A stretch of 64,000 bases of DNA from the NCBI RefSeq assembly GCF_011059185.1, contig NZ_JAALFE010000013.1, positions 80,437 to 144,436 on the forward strand, given 5' to 3'. Shown here in pieces: positions 18,139-26,319 of this stretch. The DNA comes from Paragemmobacter kunshanensis (GTDB taxonomy: Bacteria; Pseudomonadota; Alphaproteobacteria; Rhodobacterales; Rhodobacteraceae). Position numbers and translations under genes: made by a program. Below the pieces are notes generated by a model. It had not been told where the DNA came from and ran no database searches. It was given only the letters and a program-made list of their open reading frames with translations. Numbering within the stretch: the stretch's first letter is position 1; each line of letters opens with the position of its first letter.

Positions 18139-19320
18139 TCACCGGGTCACGTCATGCCCGTAAAGCCAGTCGAACCGCTTCAGCGCCATGCCCGGCGCGA
18201 CCGTCCCGCCCAGCCGCAACACCCCATGCCCGATGGCCCGCTTCGCCCCCGACAGGTGATAGTTCCGCGCATTGGCATTGGCGGCCTCCACGATCCGCGC
18301 GCAGCGCGGTTTCCGCGCCGCCTCCCATGCGGCCAGCGCCGCCGCATCCCCGTCATGCCCGGCCAGGGCAGCGGCCAGCGTCCAGGCATCCTCCAGCGCC
18401 ATATTCGCCCCCTGCGCCAGAAAGGGCAGTGTCGGATGCGCCGCATCGCCCAGAATAGCCAATGATCCCAAAGGCATGCAGCGATGCCAGGCCTTCGCCA
18501 CGGGATGCCGGAACAACCCCCAGAGCCAGACATCCTCCACCCGGTCCAGCCATCCCTGCACCCTTGGCCCGAACCCCGCGAAGGCCAGCCGCAACTCCAT
18601 CGGATCATCCCGCAGCGACCAGCCCTCTTCGACCCAGCGCCGCCGCTCCTCCACCGCCACGATGTTGCGCCAGGCGCCCCCCCGCAGCGGATAGCTCACC
18701 AGATGCCGCCCCGGCCCCATATGCACCTCGGCCTCGGCCGGATCGGAAACATCCCCCGGCACCACCGCCCGCCACGCCACCTGATGCGTGAAGAACGGCG
18801 CCACCTTTCCGTTCAGCGCGATCCTTGCGGGCGAATGCAACCCATCCGCCCCGATCATCAGATCGGCCTCCACCCGCCCGCCCTGCGCCGTTACGGCCAC
18901 GGGCCTTTCCCCTGCCAGATCAACAGCTTCCACCTTCTGCAACAGGCGCATCTCCACACCCGCCTCCCGCGCGCCCCGCTCCAGGATCGCGATCAGATCG
19001 GCCCGATGCAGGAAATGCCAACCCTGATCGGGCCGCAGCCGCGCCAGATCCATGCGCAGGACCGCCGCCCCGTCCAGCCCATCCCGCAGCACCACGGCCG
19101 AGGCCCGGACCGAGGCCGCCTCCAGCGCCGCGCCCAGCCCCAGCGCCCGCAGCACCGCCGCCCCGTTGGGGCTGATCTGCAAGCCTGCCCCCACCTCGCG
19201 GATGGCATCGGCCTGTTCCAGCACCGTCACCGCCGCCCCGCGCATCGCCAAGGCCCGCGCCACCGCCAGCCCGGCCACGCCCGCCCCCAGCACCGTCACC
19301 TGCCGCCCGATCAGGCTCAT
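18139..19320 (-). CDS. FAD-dependent aromatic-ring monooxygenase (salicylate hydroxylase-like)
   Basis: 393 aa flavoprotein monooxygenase. The FAD ADP-binding motif is VTVLGAGVAGLAVARAL near the N-terminus, EVGAGLQISPNGAAVLRALG follows, MIGADGLHS is the DG motif, and ILGDAAHPTLPFLAQGANMALEDA is the GD motif. This pattern is that of class A monooxygenases (salicylate, 6-hydroxynicotinate and similar acids). No catabolic genes are adjacent, so the substrate is open. Start at 19320 sits directly before the nucleotide motif; upstream in-frame sequence is non-coding in character and overlaps dksA. Confidence 0.82.
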   Translation of the reverse strand: MSLIGRQVTVLGAGVAGLAVARALAMRGAAVTVLEQADAIREVGAGLQISPNGAAVLRALGLGAALEAASVRASAVVLRDGLDGAAVLRMDLARLRPDQGWHFLHRADLIAILERGAREAGVEMRLLQKVEAVDLAGERPVAVTAQGGRVEADLMIGADGLHSPARIALNGKVAPFFTHQVAWRAVVPGDVSDPAEAEVHMGPGRHLVSYPLRGGAWRNIVAVEERRRWVEEGWSLRDDPMELRLAFAGFGPRVQGWLDRVEDVWLWGLFRHPVAKAWHRCMPLGSLAILGDAAHPTLPFLAQGANMALEDAWTLAAALAGHDGDAAALAAWEAARKPRCARIVEAANANARNYHLSGAKRAIGHGVLRLGGTVAPGMALKRFDWLYGHDVTR

Positions 19321-19409
19321 TCCAACCCCCGAAATGCAAGACGCCGAACCCGCAGGTCCGGCGCCACTTTCTGCCCCGTCGCGCGGCCCCGCAAGGGGCC
19401 GACCCGCGA

Positions 19410-19832
19410 TCAGTCGTCGCGGTGAACCTTCTCGCGCCGCTCGTGCTTTTCCTGCGCTTCCAGCGTCATCGTGGCGATGGGGCGCGCATCCAGCCGCTTC
19501 AGGCTGATCGGCTCGCCCGTCATCTCGCAATAGCCGTATTCCCCATTGTCGATCCGGCGCAGCGCCGCGTCGATCTTCGACACCAGCTTGCGCTGCCGGT
19601 CGCGGGTGCGCAGTTCCAGCGCGCGGTCGGTTTCCTCGCTGGCGCGGTCGGCCAGATCGGGCACGTTGCGCGCGGAGTCCTGCAGGTTGTCGATCGTCTC
19701 GGCCGATTGTTCCAGCAATTCGGCCTTCCAGTTGATCAGCTTGCGCCGGAAATATTCCAGCTGCCGATCATTCATGAACGGCTCGTCCTCCGCCGGGCGG
19801 TAATCATCTGGAAGAAACACTTCGGGCTTCAT
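19410..19832 (-). CDS. dksA: RNA polymerase-binding transcription factor DksA
   Basis: 140 aa. It binds the secondary channel of RNA polymerase and, with ppGpp, tunes rRNA and amino-acid promoters. The coiled-coil domain holds DLADRASEETDRALELRTRDRQ with the acidic tip (D-x-x-D-x-A). The C-terminal globular region reads YGYCEMTGEPISLKRLDARPIATMTLEAQEKH: where E. coli DksA has four zinc-binding cysteines, only one remains, as in other alphaproteobacterial forms. Start at 19832 was chosen for GGAGAG upstream and family length. Confidence 0.93.
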   Translation of the reverse strand: MKPEVFLPDDYRPAEDEPFMNDRQLEYFRRKLINWKAELLEQSAETIDNLQDSARNVPDLADRASEETDRALELRTRDRQRKLVSKIDAALRRIDNGEYGYCEMTGEPISLKRLDARPIATMTLEAQEKHERREKVHRDD

Positions 19833-20000
19833 CACTGCTCTCTCCGTCTGGTCGGATCGCGCCGACAGGGGGTCTGCTTGCATCGCGCGCTCCTGTTGGC
19901 GGTGCATCTAGACCATCGCAGGGACATTGTCACTAGCAGTTGCGACGGAATCGCGTCGCGGCTAGGGTCCGGCCCAACCCGCCCATGACCTGCGCGAGAC

Positions 20001-20843
20001 ATGATGAAATTCGCCTCAACCTCCGGCTATGTCGCCACCGAAGACCTGACCCTTGCGGTGAATGCCGCCGTCACGCTGCAGCGTCCCCTTCTGGTGAAGG
20101 GCGAACCCGGCACCGGCAAGACGGAACTCGCCCGGCAGGTGGCCCGCGCGCTGGGGATGGATCTGATCGAATGGCATGTCAAATCCACCACCAAGGCGCA
20201 GCAGGGCCTTTACGAATATGACGCCGTCTCCCGCCTGCGCGACAGCCAGCTTGGCGATGCGCGGGTGCATGACGTGAAGAACTACATCCGCAAGGGCAAG
20301 CTCTGGCAGGCTTTCGAGGCCGACCAGCGCGCGGTCCTCTTGATCGACGAGGTGGACAAGGCTGATATCGAGTTTCCCAACGACCTTCTGCAGGAACTCG
20401 ACCGGATGGAATTCCACGTCTATGAAACCGGCGAAACCATCCGCGCCACCCATCGCCCGGTGGTGATCATCACCTCGAACAACGAGAAAGAGCTTCCCGA
20501 CGCCTTCCTGCGCCGCTGCTTCTTCCACTATATCCGATTCCCCGACATCGACACGATGCGCGCCATCGTCGAAGTGCATTTTCCCGGCATCAAGCCCGCC
20601 CTGCTGACCGCCGCGCTGACGCAATTCTATGAACTGCGCGAGGTGCCGGGGCTGAAGAAGAAACCCTCAACCTCCGAAGTGCTGGACTGGCTGCGCCTGC
20701 TGCTGGCCGAGGATCTTTCGCCCGAGGATCTGCGCCGCGAGGGCGGCCCCGCCCTGCCGCGCCTGCATGGCGCGCTTCTCAAGAACGAGCAGGACGTTCA
20801 CCTTTTCGAAAGACTCGCCTTCATGGCCCGGGGCACGCGCTAG
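20001..20843 (+). CDS. MoxR family AAA+ ATPase (CoxD-like)
   Basis: 280 aa AAA+ ATPase of the MoxR group, which act as chaperones for protein complexes together with a VWA-domain partner. Walker A GEPGTGKTE is at about 33-41, Walker B VLLIDEVDKAD near 111-121, sensor 1 VIITSNNEKELP near 153-164, and arginine region DAFLRRCFFHYIRFP. A VWA protein of the CoxE type is encoded at 22926-24107, so the two probably work together. No CO dehydrogenase genes are present, so the client is unknown. A second Met (20004) is an equally possible start. Confidence 0.88.
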   Translation: MMKFASTSGYVATEDLTLAVNAAVTLQRPLLVKGEPGTGKTELARQVARALGMDLIEWHVKSTTKAQQGLYEYDAVSRLRDSQLGDARVHDVKNYIRKGKLWQAFEADQRAVLLIDEVDKADIEFPNDLLQELDRMEFHVYETGETIRATHRPVVIITSNNEKELPDAFLRRCFFHYIRFPDIDTMRAIVEVHFPGIKPALLTAALTQFYELREVPGLKKKPSTSEVLDWLRLLLAEDLSPEDLRREGGPALPRLHGALLKNEQDVHLFERLAFMARGTR

Positions 20844-21321
20844 GCGAATCGCCCGCTTTTGCCCGATTTCCGCCATCTTCCCGCCACATTCCGATAACGG
20901 ATTGGCAAATTTCTGACACATTTTGAAATATTGCGTGATGTTCGCGCGCAGATGGAGTGGTCCGCCCCGGCCACCGCGCGATCGGTAGTTCGACCTTGGT
21001 CCAAGACTTTTCCCGGAATTGACACCAGACCGCCCACTTGCCGACACTTGCTAACACCACAGTCCGCTCATCCGTTCCTCTAGTCGATGGTTAACCAAGT
21101 GTCCGTGTCCCTGTGCAGAAGTCTGCCCTCCGCCCCGCCACGCGCGGCAGGCAGGCCCCTTTCGCAGGACGCGGATTTCTTGCGTTTCGGGAATGGATCC
21201 GGCGCGACGATGCGGGGGCATCGTCAGGGCCGGGGTAAGGAACAGGCGGCGCTGCCGCCGGTTCCGGATGTCAGTCGGGCCTTCGGGCCCATGGTTCAAG
21301 ATGAAAGCAGAGCTGCCACTC
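20844..21321. other. 478-base gap without a recognisable gene
   Basis: No credible coding sequence on either strand. It holds an A/T-rich patch at about 20890-20940, an 8-bp inverted repeat (GACACTTG 21043-21050 and CAAGTGTC 21096-21103) and a palindrome GGTTAACC at 21089-21096. It may be the promoter and leader of the DUF2927 gene; no promoter could be assigned with confidence. Confidence 0.5.
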
Positions 21322-22704
21322 ATGCGTGTATCCCTGGTCGTTTCGGCCCTCTCCCTGATCCTTTCCGCCTGCGCCCCGGCCCCCGTGGCCCAGGTGGCCA
21401 TGAACCGGCCTTCTCCGGCCATCGCCGGCGCCGCCCTGGCGCCCCTGCAGGGATTTGCCGCCCAGCCCGCCCCGCAGGCGGCGCGTGGTAACGCCGATAT
21501 CGCCCGCGATTTCCTCGACCTTGCCTTCCAGATGGAAAGCGGGCGCGCGCTGCCGGTCCTGACCCGCTTCGACGGCCCCATCACCGTGGCCCTGACGGGC
21601 GATGTCCCGGCCACCGCCCATCCCGATCTGGCCCGCGTCATGGCCCGCCTGCGCGCCGAGGCGGGCATCGACATCCGCCCCGCCCTGCCGGGCGGCAATG
21701 CCGCCATCACCATCGACTTCCAGCCGCAGGCAACGATGCGCCGCCTCGTGCCCAGCGCCGCCTGCTTCGTGGTGCCGCGCGTGTCGTCCTTTGCCGAATA
21801 CCGCGCGGGTCGCGCGACGGGCGCCACCGACTGGTCCACCCTGACGCGGCGCGAGCGTGTGGGGATCATCGCCCCCTCCGACACCTCGCCGCAGGAAGTG
21901 CGCGACTGCCTGCACGAGGAACTGGCCCAGGCCATCGGCCCGCTGAACGATCTCTACCGCCTGCCCGACAGCGTCTTCAACGATGACAATTTCCACACCG
22001 TCCTCACCGGCTTCGACATGCTGGTCCTGCGCGTCTACAATGACCCGGCCCTTGCCAATGGCATGACCCGGGCCGAAGTGGCCGCCCGCCTGCCCGCGAT
22101 CCTTGCCCGCCTGAACCCCGCGGGCGAAGGCCGTGGCGCGGGCGGCAATGCCGCCATCGCCCCCCGCCCCTGGATCGAGGCGGTGGAAAAGGCGCTTGGC
22201 GCCCGCGGTTCGGATGCTGCCCGCCGCAGCGCCGCCGACAGGATGCTCTCCATCGCCCGCGCACAGGGCTGGAATGACAACCGCCTGGCCTTTTCCTGGT
22301 TCGCCGTGGGCCGCGCCAATGTCGGCCATGACCGCGACACCGCCGCCCGCGCCTTCCGCGAAGCCCGCCGCATCTGGCAGGGCCAGCCCGGCGGCGAGGT
22401 GCGCACCGCCCATGTCGACATGCAGCTTGCCGCCTTCGCCCTGGCCGGCGGCGATTTCGCCGAGGCGCTCGCCCTGACGGACCGCGCCATCCCCGTGGTG
22501 CGCCGGGCCGAGAATGCGGCGCTGCTGGCCACCCTGCTGATGATCCGGTCCGAGGCGAATGTCGCCCTTGGCCGCGATGACGCCGCAGAGGCGGCCCGTC
22601 TCGACAGTCTGGGCTGGGCGCGCTATGGCTTCGGCACGGATGCGCAGGTCAGGGCGCGGCTGTCCGACATCGCCGGTCTGGCCGCATCCGGCCGCCGCGG
22701 CTGA
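21322..22704 (+). CDS. DUF2927 domain lipoprotein
   Basis: 460 aa. The N-terminus MRVSLVVSALSLILSAC is a lipoprotein signal with a lipobox (LSAC), so it is likely membrane-anchored in the periplasm. The DUF2927 region contains ACFVVPRVSSFAEYR and the conserved RDCLHEELAQAIGPLNDL...DSVFNDDNFHTVLTGFDMLVLRVYNDP, which has the look of a metallopeptidase-like HEE centre. The C-terminal 200 residues are helical and alanine-rich, resembling TPR repeats. Start at 21322 was chosen over 21301 because the signal peptide begins there. It precedes a 54-residue membrane protein and the VWA gene, suggesting one envelope-related unit. Confidence 0.8.
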   Translation: MRVSLVVSALSLILSACAPAPVAQVAMNRPSPAIAGAALAPLQGFAAQPAPQAARGNADIARDFLDLAFQMESGRALPVLTRFDGPITVALTGDVPATAHPDLARVMARLRAEAGIDIRPALPGGNAAITIDFQPQATMRRLVPSAACFVVPRVSSFAEYRAGRATGATDWSTLTRRERVGIIAPSDTSPQEVRDCLHEELAQAIGPLNDLYRLPDSVFNDDNFHTVLTGFDMLVLRVYNDPALANGMTRAEVAARLPAILARLNPAGEGRGAGGNAAIAPRPWIEAVEKALGARGSDAARRSAADRMLSIARAQGWNDNRLAFSWFAVGRANVGHDRDTAARAFREARRIWQGQPGGEVRTAHVDMQLAAFALAGGDFAEALALTDRAIPVVRRAENAALLATLLMIRSEANVALGRDDAAEAARLDSLGWARYGFGTDAQVRARLSDIAGLAASGRRG

Positions 22705-22751
22705 TCGGTCCGGCCTGCGCCCCGTCACGGCAAGGACAGGGGCAAGGCTGA

Positions 22752-22916
22752 ATGATCGTCATCGCAGGTTTCGTTCTGGGCGCCATCATCGGGGCGCGCA
22801 AGGCCCTGAAATCAGGCGGAAAGCGGCTGGATGCCCTGCAATATGGCGCAGGCTTCGGCATCGCCTTTGCCGTGCTGGGCCTCTTCGTCACCCTGTTCAT
22901 CGACCGCATGGTCTAG
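22752..22916 (+). CDS. Small two-segment membrane protein (54 aa)
   Basis: 54 aa. Two hydrophobic segments (MIVIAGFVLGAIIGARKAL and FGIAFAVLGLFVTLFI) flank a short basic, Lys/Arg-rich loop, so it should form a membrane hairpin. An AGGGGCAAGG ribosome site precedes the ATG. It ends 9 bases before the VWA gene, which implies co-translation. I know of no function. Confidence 0.75.
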   Translation: MIVIAGFVLGAIIGARKALKSGGKRLDALQYGAGFGIAFAVLGLFVTLFIDRMV

Positions 22917-22925
22917 GGCGCGACC

Positions 22926-24107
22926 ATGTTCCTGCCCTTCTTCCAGGCTTTGCGCAAGGAAGGGGTTCCCGCCTCTCTGCACGAATATCTGGCCTTTCTC
23001 GAAGGCATGGCTGCCGGGATCGTGACCTATGATGTCGACGGCTTCTACCACCTTGCCCGCACCACCATGGTCAAGGACGAACGCCATCTCGACCGCTTCG
23101 ACCGCGCCTTCGCCGCCAGCTTCAACGGGCTTGAGAGGATCACCCCCGACCATGTGCTGGACGCCATCGACCTGCCCCGCGACTGGCTGGAGAAACTGGC
23201 CGAAAAGCACCTGACCGAGGAAGAGCGTGCGCAGATCGCCGCCCTTGGCGGCTTTGACACGCTGATGGAGACGCTGCGCAAGCGGCTTGCGGAACAGAAG
23301 GGCCGCCATCAGGGCGGATCGAAATGGGTGGGCACCGCCGGCACCTCGCCCTTCGGCGCCTATGGCTACAATCCCGAAGGGGTGCGCATCGGGCAGGACC
23401 GCAGCCGCCACCAGCGCGCGGTCAAGGTCTGGGATCGCCGCGATTTCCGCAATCTCGACGACAGGGTCGAACTTGGCACGCGCAACATCAAGGTGGCGCT
23501 GCGCCGCCTGCGCCGCTGGGCGCGCGACGGGGCGGCGCAGGAACTCGATCTCGACGGAACGATCCGCGCCACCGCCGATCGCGGATGGCTGGATGTGCAG
23601 ACCCGGCCCGAACGCCGCAATGCCGTGAAAGTGATCCTCTTCCTTGATATCGGCGGCAGCATGGATCCCCATATCCGCGTGATGGAGGAACTGTTCTCCG
23701 CCGCCCGTTCCGAATTCAAGCATCTCGCCCCCTTCTATTTCCACAACTGCCTCTATGAGGGTGTCTGGCGCGACAACCGCCGCCGCTGGGATGACCAGAC
23801 CCCGACGATGGACCTGATGAACAGCTACGGCCCCGACTGGCACTGCTTCTTCGTGGGCGACGCCTCGATGTCGCCCTACGAGATCACCCATCCCGGCGGG
23901 GCCAATGAACACTGGAACCGCGAGTCGGGCCGCACATGGCTGGAACGCGCCTGCGCGCGCTGGCCCCGGCATCTGTGGATCAATCCCGTGCCACAGGCGC
24001 ATTGGCCCCATACCCAGTCGATCCGCCTGATCGGCGAGATCTTCGCAGGCCGCATGGTGCCCATGACGCTGGATGGCATCGCGCGCGGGCTAAGGGAATT
24101 GCGATGA
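22926..24107 (+). CDS. VWA domain-containing protein (CoxE-like)
   Basis: 393 aa. The N-terminal half is helical (FFQALRKEGVPASLHEYLAFLEGM). The C-terminal half is a von Willebrand A domain with MIDAS-like motif FLDIGGSMDPH near 240-250, matching CoxE-type proteins that partner MoxR ATPases. GTAGTSPFGAYGYNPEGVRIGQ is another conserved segment of this family. Its MoxR partner is at 20001-20843. ATGA overlap with the next gene shows coupling. Cytoplasmic; client complex unknown. Confidence 0.85.
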   Translation: MFLPFFQALRKEGVPASLHEYLAFLEGMAAGIVTYDVDGFYHLARTTMVKDERHLDRFDRAFAASFNGLERITPDHVLDAIDLPRDWLEKLAEKHLTEEERAQIAALGGFDTLMETLRKRLAEQKGRHQGGSKWVGTAGTSPFGAYGYNPEGVRIGQDRSRHQRAVKVWDRRDFRNLDDRVELGTRNIKVALRRLRRWARDGAAQELDLDGTIRATADRGWLDVQTRPERRNAVKVILFLDIGGSMDPHIRVMEELFSAARSEFKHLAPFYFHNCLYEGVWRDNRRRWDDQTPTMDLMNSYGPDWHCFFVGDASMSPYEITHPGGANEHWNRESGRTWLERACARWPRHLWINPVPQAHWPHTQSIRLIGEIFAGRMVPMTLDGIARGLRELR

Positions 24108-24436
24108 TCCGGCGCATCTGGCAGCGCAATCCGGGCATCACGCTGGCCTTCTGCCTGGCGGTGCTGGCCAGCCTCTTCTTCGGCTGGCGGGCCGTGGACA
24201 TGGCGCTGATCCTGTCCAACCGCGCCGAAAAGCCCGTCGCGGGCTGGATGACGCCACGCTACATCGCCCGCAGCTACGGGCTGGAGCGTGACGATCTCGC
24301 CGCGCTGCTGTCCACCACCGACCGCGACGATGCGCGCCAGCCGCTCTATTCCCTTGCCCGCGAACAGGATGTGCCGGTCACCGATCTGATCAATGCCGTG
24401 CAGGCGCTGATCGACGCGCAGGATGGCGCGCCATGA
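24104..24436 (+). CDS. Membrane-anchored protein of unknown function (110 aa)
   Basis: 110 aa. One N-terminal membrane segment (GITLAFCLAVLASLFFGW) follows a short basic stretch, then a soluble domain: PVAGWMTPRYIARSYGLERDDLAALL...SLAREQDVPVTDLINAVQALIDAQ, with helix-turn-helix-like periodicity. The orientation (basic N-terminus inside) places the domain in the periplasm. ATGA overlaps at both ends tie it to the VWA gene and the DedA gene. No function known. Confidence 0.75.
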   Translation: MIRRIWQRNPGITLAFCLAVLASLFFGWRAVDMALILSNRAEKPVAGWMTPRYIARSYGLERDDLAALLSTTDRDDARQPLYSLAREQDVPVTDLINAVQALIDAQDGAP

Positions 24437-25026
24437 CCGACACGCTGCTGACCCTTGTGCCGGAATGGGGCGCGCTCCTGATCGCGGTGATGAACTTCTT
24501 CGCCTGCCTCGCCCTGCCCATCCCGGCCTCGCTGGTGATGCTGGCCGCCGGGGCCTTTGCCATGGCGGGCGATCTGGATCCGCTGCCGCTCTGGATCGGG
24601 GCGCTGGTCGGGGCCAGCCTCGGCGATCAGGCGGGCTACTGGCTGGGCCGCGCCGCAGGCCCCCGCCTGATCGACCGCCTGTCACGCCGCCGCCGCACGG
24701 CCGCGTTGCTGGATAGGGCCGTGTCGTGGCTGGAACAGCGCCGCCTGCCCGCGATCTTCCTGTCGCGCTGGCTGGTCTCGGCGCTGTGTCCCTACGTGAA
24801 CTTTGCCGCCGGCGCCGCGCGCATCAACTGGGCGGGCTTCACCCTGCCCGCCATCGCGGGCGAATGCATCTGGGTGTCGATCTATATCGGGCTCGGCTAC
24901 ACCTTCTCGACGGATATCGAGGAACTGGGGGCCGTCCTGGGCAATCTGGCCGCCGCCATCGGGGCCGCGGTCACGGCGGTGATCCTTGGCCGCATCCTCT
25001 GGCGCAACGGGCAGGAAAGGCCCTGA
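24433..25026 (+). CDS. DedA family membrane protein
   Basis: 197 aa inner-membrane protein of the SNARE-associated/VTT superfamily. Conserved elements: FACLALPIPASLVMLAAGAFA (re-entrant loop), GASLGDQAGYWLGR, and SRWLVSALCPYVNFAAGAARINWAGFTLPAIAGE with the membrane-embedded Arg residues. DedA proteins are implicated in recycling undecaprenyl phosphate and other lipid carriers and in envelope stress and peptide resistance. It is the third gene of a translationally coupled run (VWA, 110-aa protein, DedA). Confidence 0.85.
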   Translation: MTDTLLTLVPEWGALLIAVMNFFACLALPIPASLVMLAAGAFAMAGDLDPLPLWIGALVGASLGDQAGYWLGRAAGPRLIDRLSRRRRTAALLDRAVSWLEQRRLPAIFLSRWLVSALCPYVNFAAGAARINWAGFTLPAIAGECIWVSIYIGLGYTFSTDIEELGAVLGNLAAAIGAAVTAVILGRILWRNGQERP

Positions 25027-25078
25027 CGGGCCGCCTGCCCCCCTTTCCATCGGCGGCAAAACCCCCATATCCTGCCCC

Positions 25079-25783
25079 ATGGCCGCGCTGATCATCCCCA
25101 CCCTCATCGCCATCGGCTATGCGCTGATGATGTATCGCTTTTCCGTCTGGCGGACGGCGAAGATGCTGGATCAGCAGTCGCGCCCGCTGACCGATCCCTC
25201 CGTCACCCGCCTGGCCGACCGCATGGCCGCCGCGCTCGATATCCCCGCCATCCCGGTTCACGTGTTCGAGGTGGAGCCTGTCAATGGCCTCGCCGCGCCC
25301 GACGGGCGCATCTTCCTGACGCGCGGCTTTCTCAACCGCAAGGTGCGCGGCGAGGTGACGGCCGAGGAACTCGCCGCCGTCATCGCGCATGAGATGGGCC
25401 ATGTCGCCCTTGGCCATACACGGCGGCGGATGATCGACTTCACCGGCCAGAACGCCGTCTTCGTCGTGCTGTCGGCGGTGCTGAACCGTTTCCTGCCCTT
25501 CATCGGCTTCTGGATCGCGAACCTCATTTCCGCAGCCCTCGCCGCCCGCCTCTCGCAGCGCGACGAGTATGAGGCGGATGCCTATGCCACCGCCCTGCTG
25601 ATCAAGTCCGGCATCGGCACCGCGCCGCAGAAATCGCTGTTCCGCAAGCTGGATGCGATGACAAAGGCGAACCGCGGCGACATGCCCGCCTGGCTTCTGT
25701 CGCATCCCAGCAGCGCCGACCGCATCGCCCAGATCGAGGCGAACGAACGCCGCTGGCTTCAACCCGCGCGGCTGCCGTCCTGA
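25079..25783 (+). CDS. M48 family zinc metalloprotease (HtpX-like)
   Basis: 234 aa. N-terminal membrane segment ALIIPTLIAIGYALMMY, then the catalytic motif VIAHEMGHVALGH (two His ligands and Glu), a second hydrophobic pair around 130-160, and the third ligand in QRDEYEADAYATALL. The C-terminus LLSHPSSADRIAQIE is typical of M48 proteases. HtpX-like enzymes cut misfolded membrane proteins. Start at 25079 follows 52 bases after dedA. Its 3' end overlaps the convergent PIN gene by 25 bases. Confidence 0.87.
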   Translation: MAALIIPTLIAIGYALMMYRFSVWRTAKMLDQQSRPLTDPSVTRLADRMAAALDIPAIPVHVFEVEPVNGLAAPDGRIFLTRGFLNRKVRGEVTAEELAAVIAHEMGHVALGHTRRRMIDFTGQNAVFVVLSAVLNRFLPFIGFWIANLISAALAARLSQRDEYEADAYATALLIKSGIGTAPQKSLFRKLDAMTKANRGDMPAWLLSHPSSADRIAQIEANERRWLQPARLPS

Positions 25784-26319
25784 GTGACGGCCTTCGCCAG
25801 CCGTGGCAGGCTCGCCCGTTTCAGCAGCGCCTTGAGCGAGACAGTCCCCCCCGCCATTTCCTCGGCCCGGGCATGCACCCGCGCGATCACCGCGCCCGCC
25901 CTGCCGGGGTCGCCTGACCACAACTCCCACAGGAACCCGTCCGGATCGCGCCGCGCCACCCCTTCCGCCGCCAGCACATGGCGGGGAAAATCGGCCGCGT
26001 TGAAGGTGACGATGGCATCCGCCCCGCAGGCAATGGCCACGGCCAGCACATGGGTATCGTTCGGATCGGGCAGCACCAGCCGCGCCTCTACCCCCGGCGC
26101 CGCCGCCACCATCGCGCGGGGAAACACCTCGCGCATCAGCACGGCGACACCCCGCGCCTGCGCCTCGGCGGCAGGCCCCAGCTTCACCGTGGCCCGCGCC
26201 CATTCCTCAAGGATCCGCTCCGACCATTTCGGCTCGTAAAGCCCCGCCTCGGCCATGCCCAGCAGCAGATCCCGCAACACCGGCGGGAACAGCACGCAGG
26301 CATCCAGAACCGCCCGCAT
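25759..26319 (-). CDS. PIN domain-containing protein (RSP_2648-type)
   Basis: 186 aa. The PIN nuclease fold is shown by MRAVLDACVLFPPVLRDLLL at the N-terminus with the first acidic residue (D6), SERILEEWAR, and LPDPNDTHVLAVAIACGADAIVTFNAADFP with the remaining Asp ligands. It has no adjacent antitoxin of VapB type; instead it overlaps the RNA methyltransferase gene start to stop (TGATG), a pairing I recognise from Rhodobacteraceae. This suggests an RNA-processing role rather than a toxin-antitoxin system. Confidence 0.8.
   Translation of the reverse strand: MRAVLDACVLFPPVLRDLLLGMAEAGLYEPKWSERILEEWARATVKLGPAAEAQARGVAVLMREVFPRAMVAAAPGVEARLVLPDPNDTHVLAVAIACGADAIVTFNAADFPRHVLAAEGVARRDPDGFLWELWSGDPGRAGAVIARVHARAEEMAGGTVSLKALLKRASLPRLAKAVTQDGSRAG

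Noticed and set aside
20987..21003. Second LexA-type box (GTTCGACCTTGGTCC)
   Set aside because: The second half is GTCC rather than GTTC, and the neighbouring genes give no SOS link.
21089..21096. CtrA-type binding site GGTTAACC
   Set aside because: Only one half-site is present; the second TTAA at the right spacing is missing.
20001..24107. Carbon monoxide dehydrogenase maturation locus
   Set aside because: MoxR and VWA resemble CoxD and CoxE, but coxM, coxS, coxL and the other accessory genes are absent.
25759..26319. VapC-type toxin
   Set aside because: It has a PIN fold but no adjacent small antitoxin; it is paired with an RNA methyltransferase gene instead.
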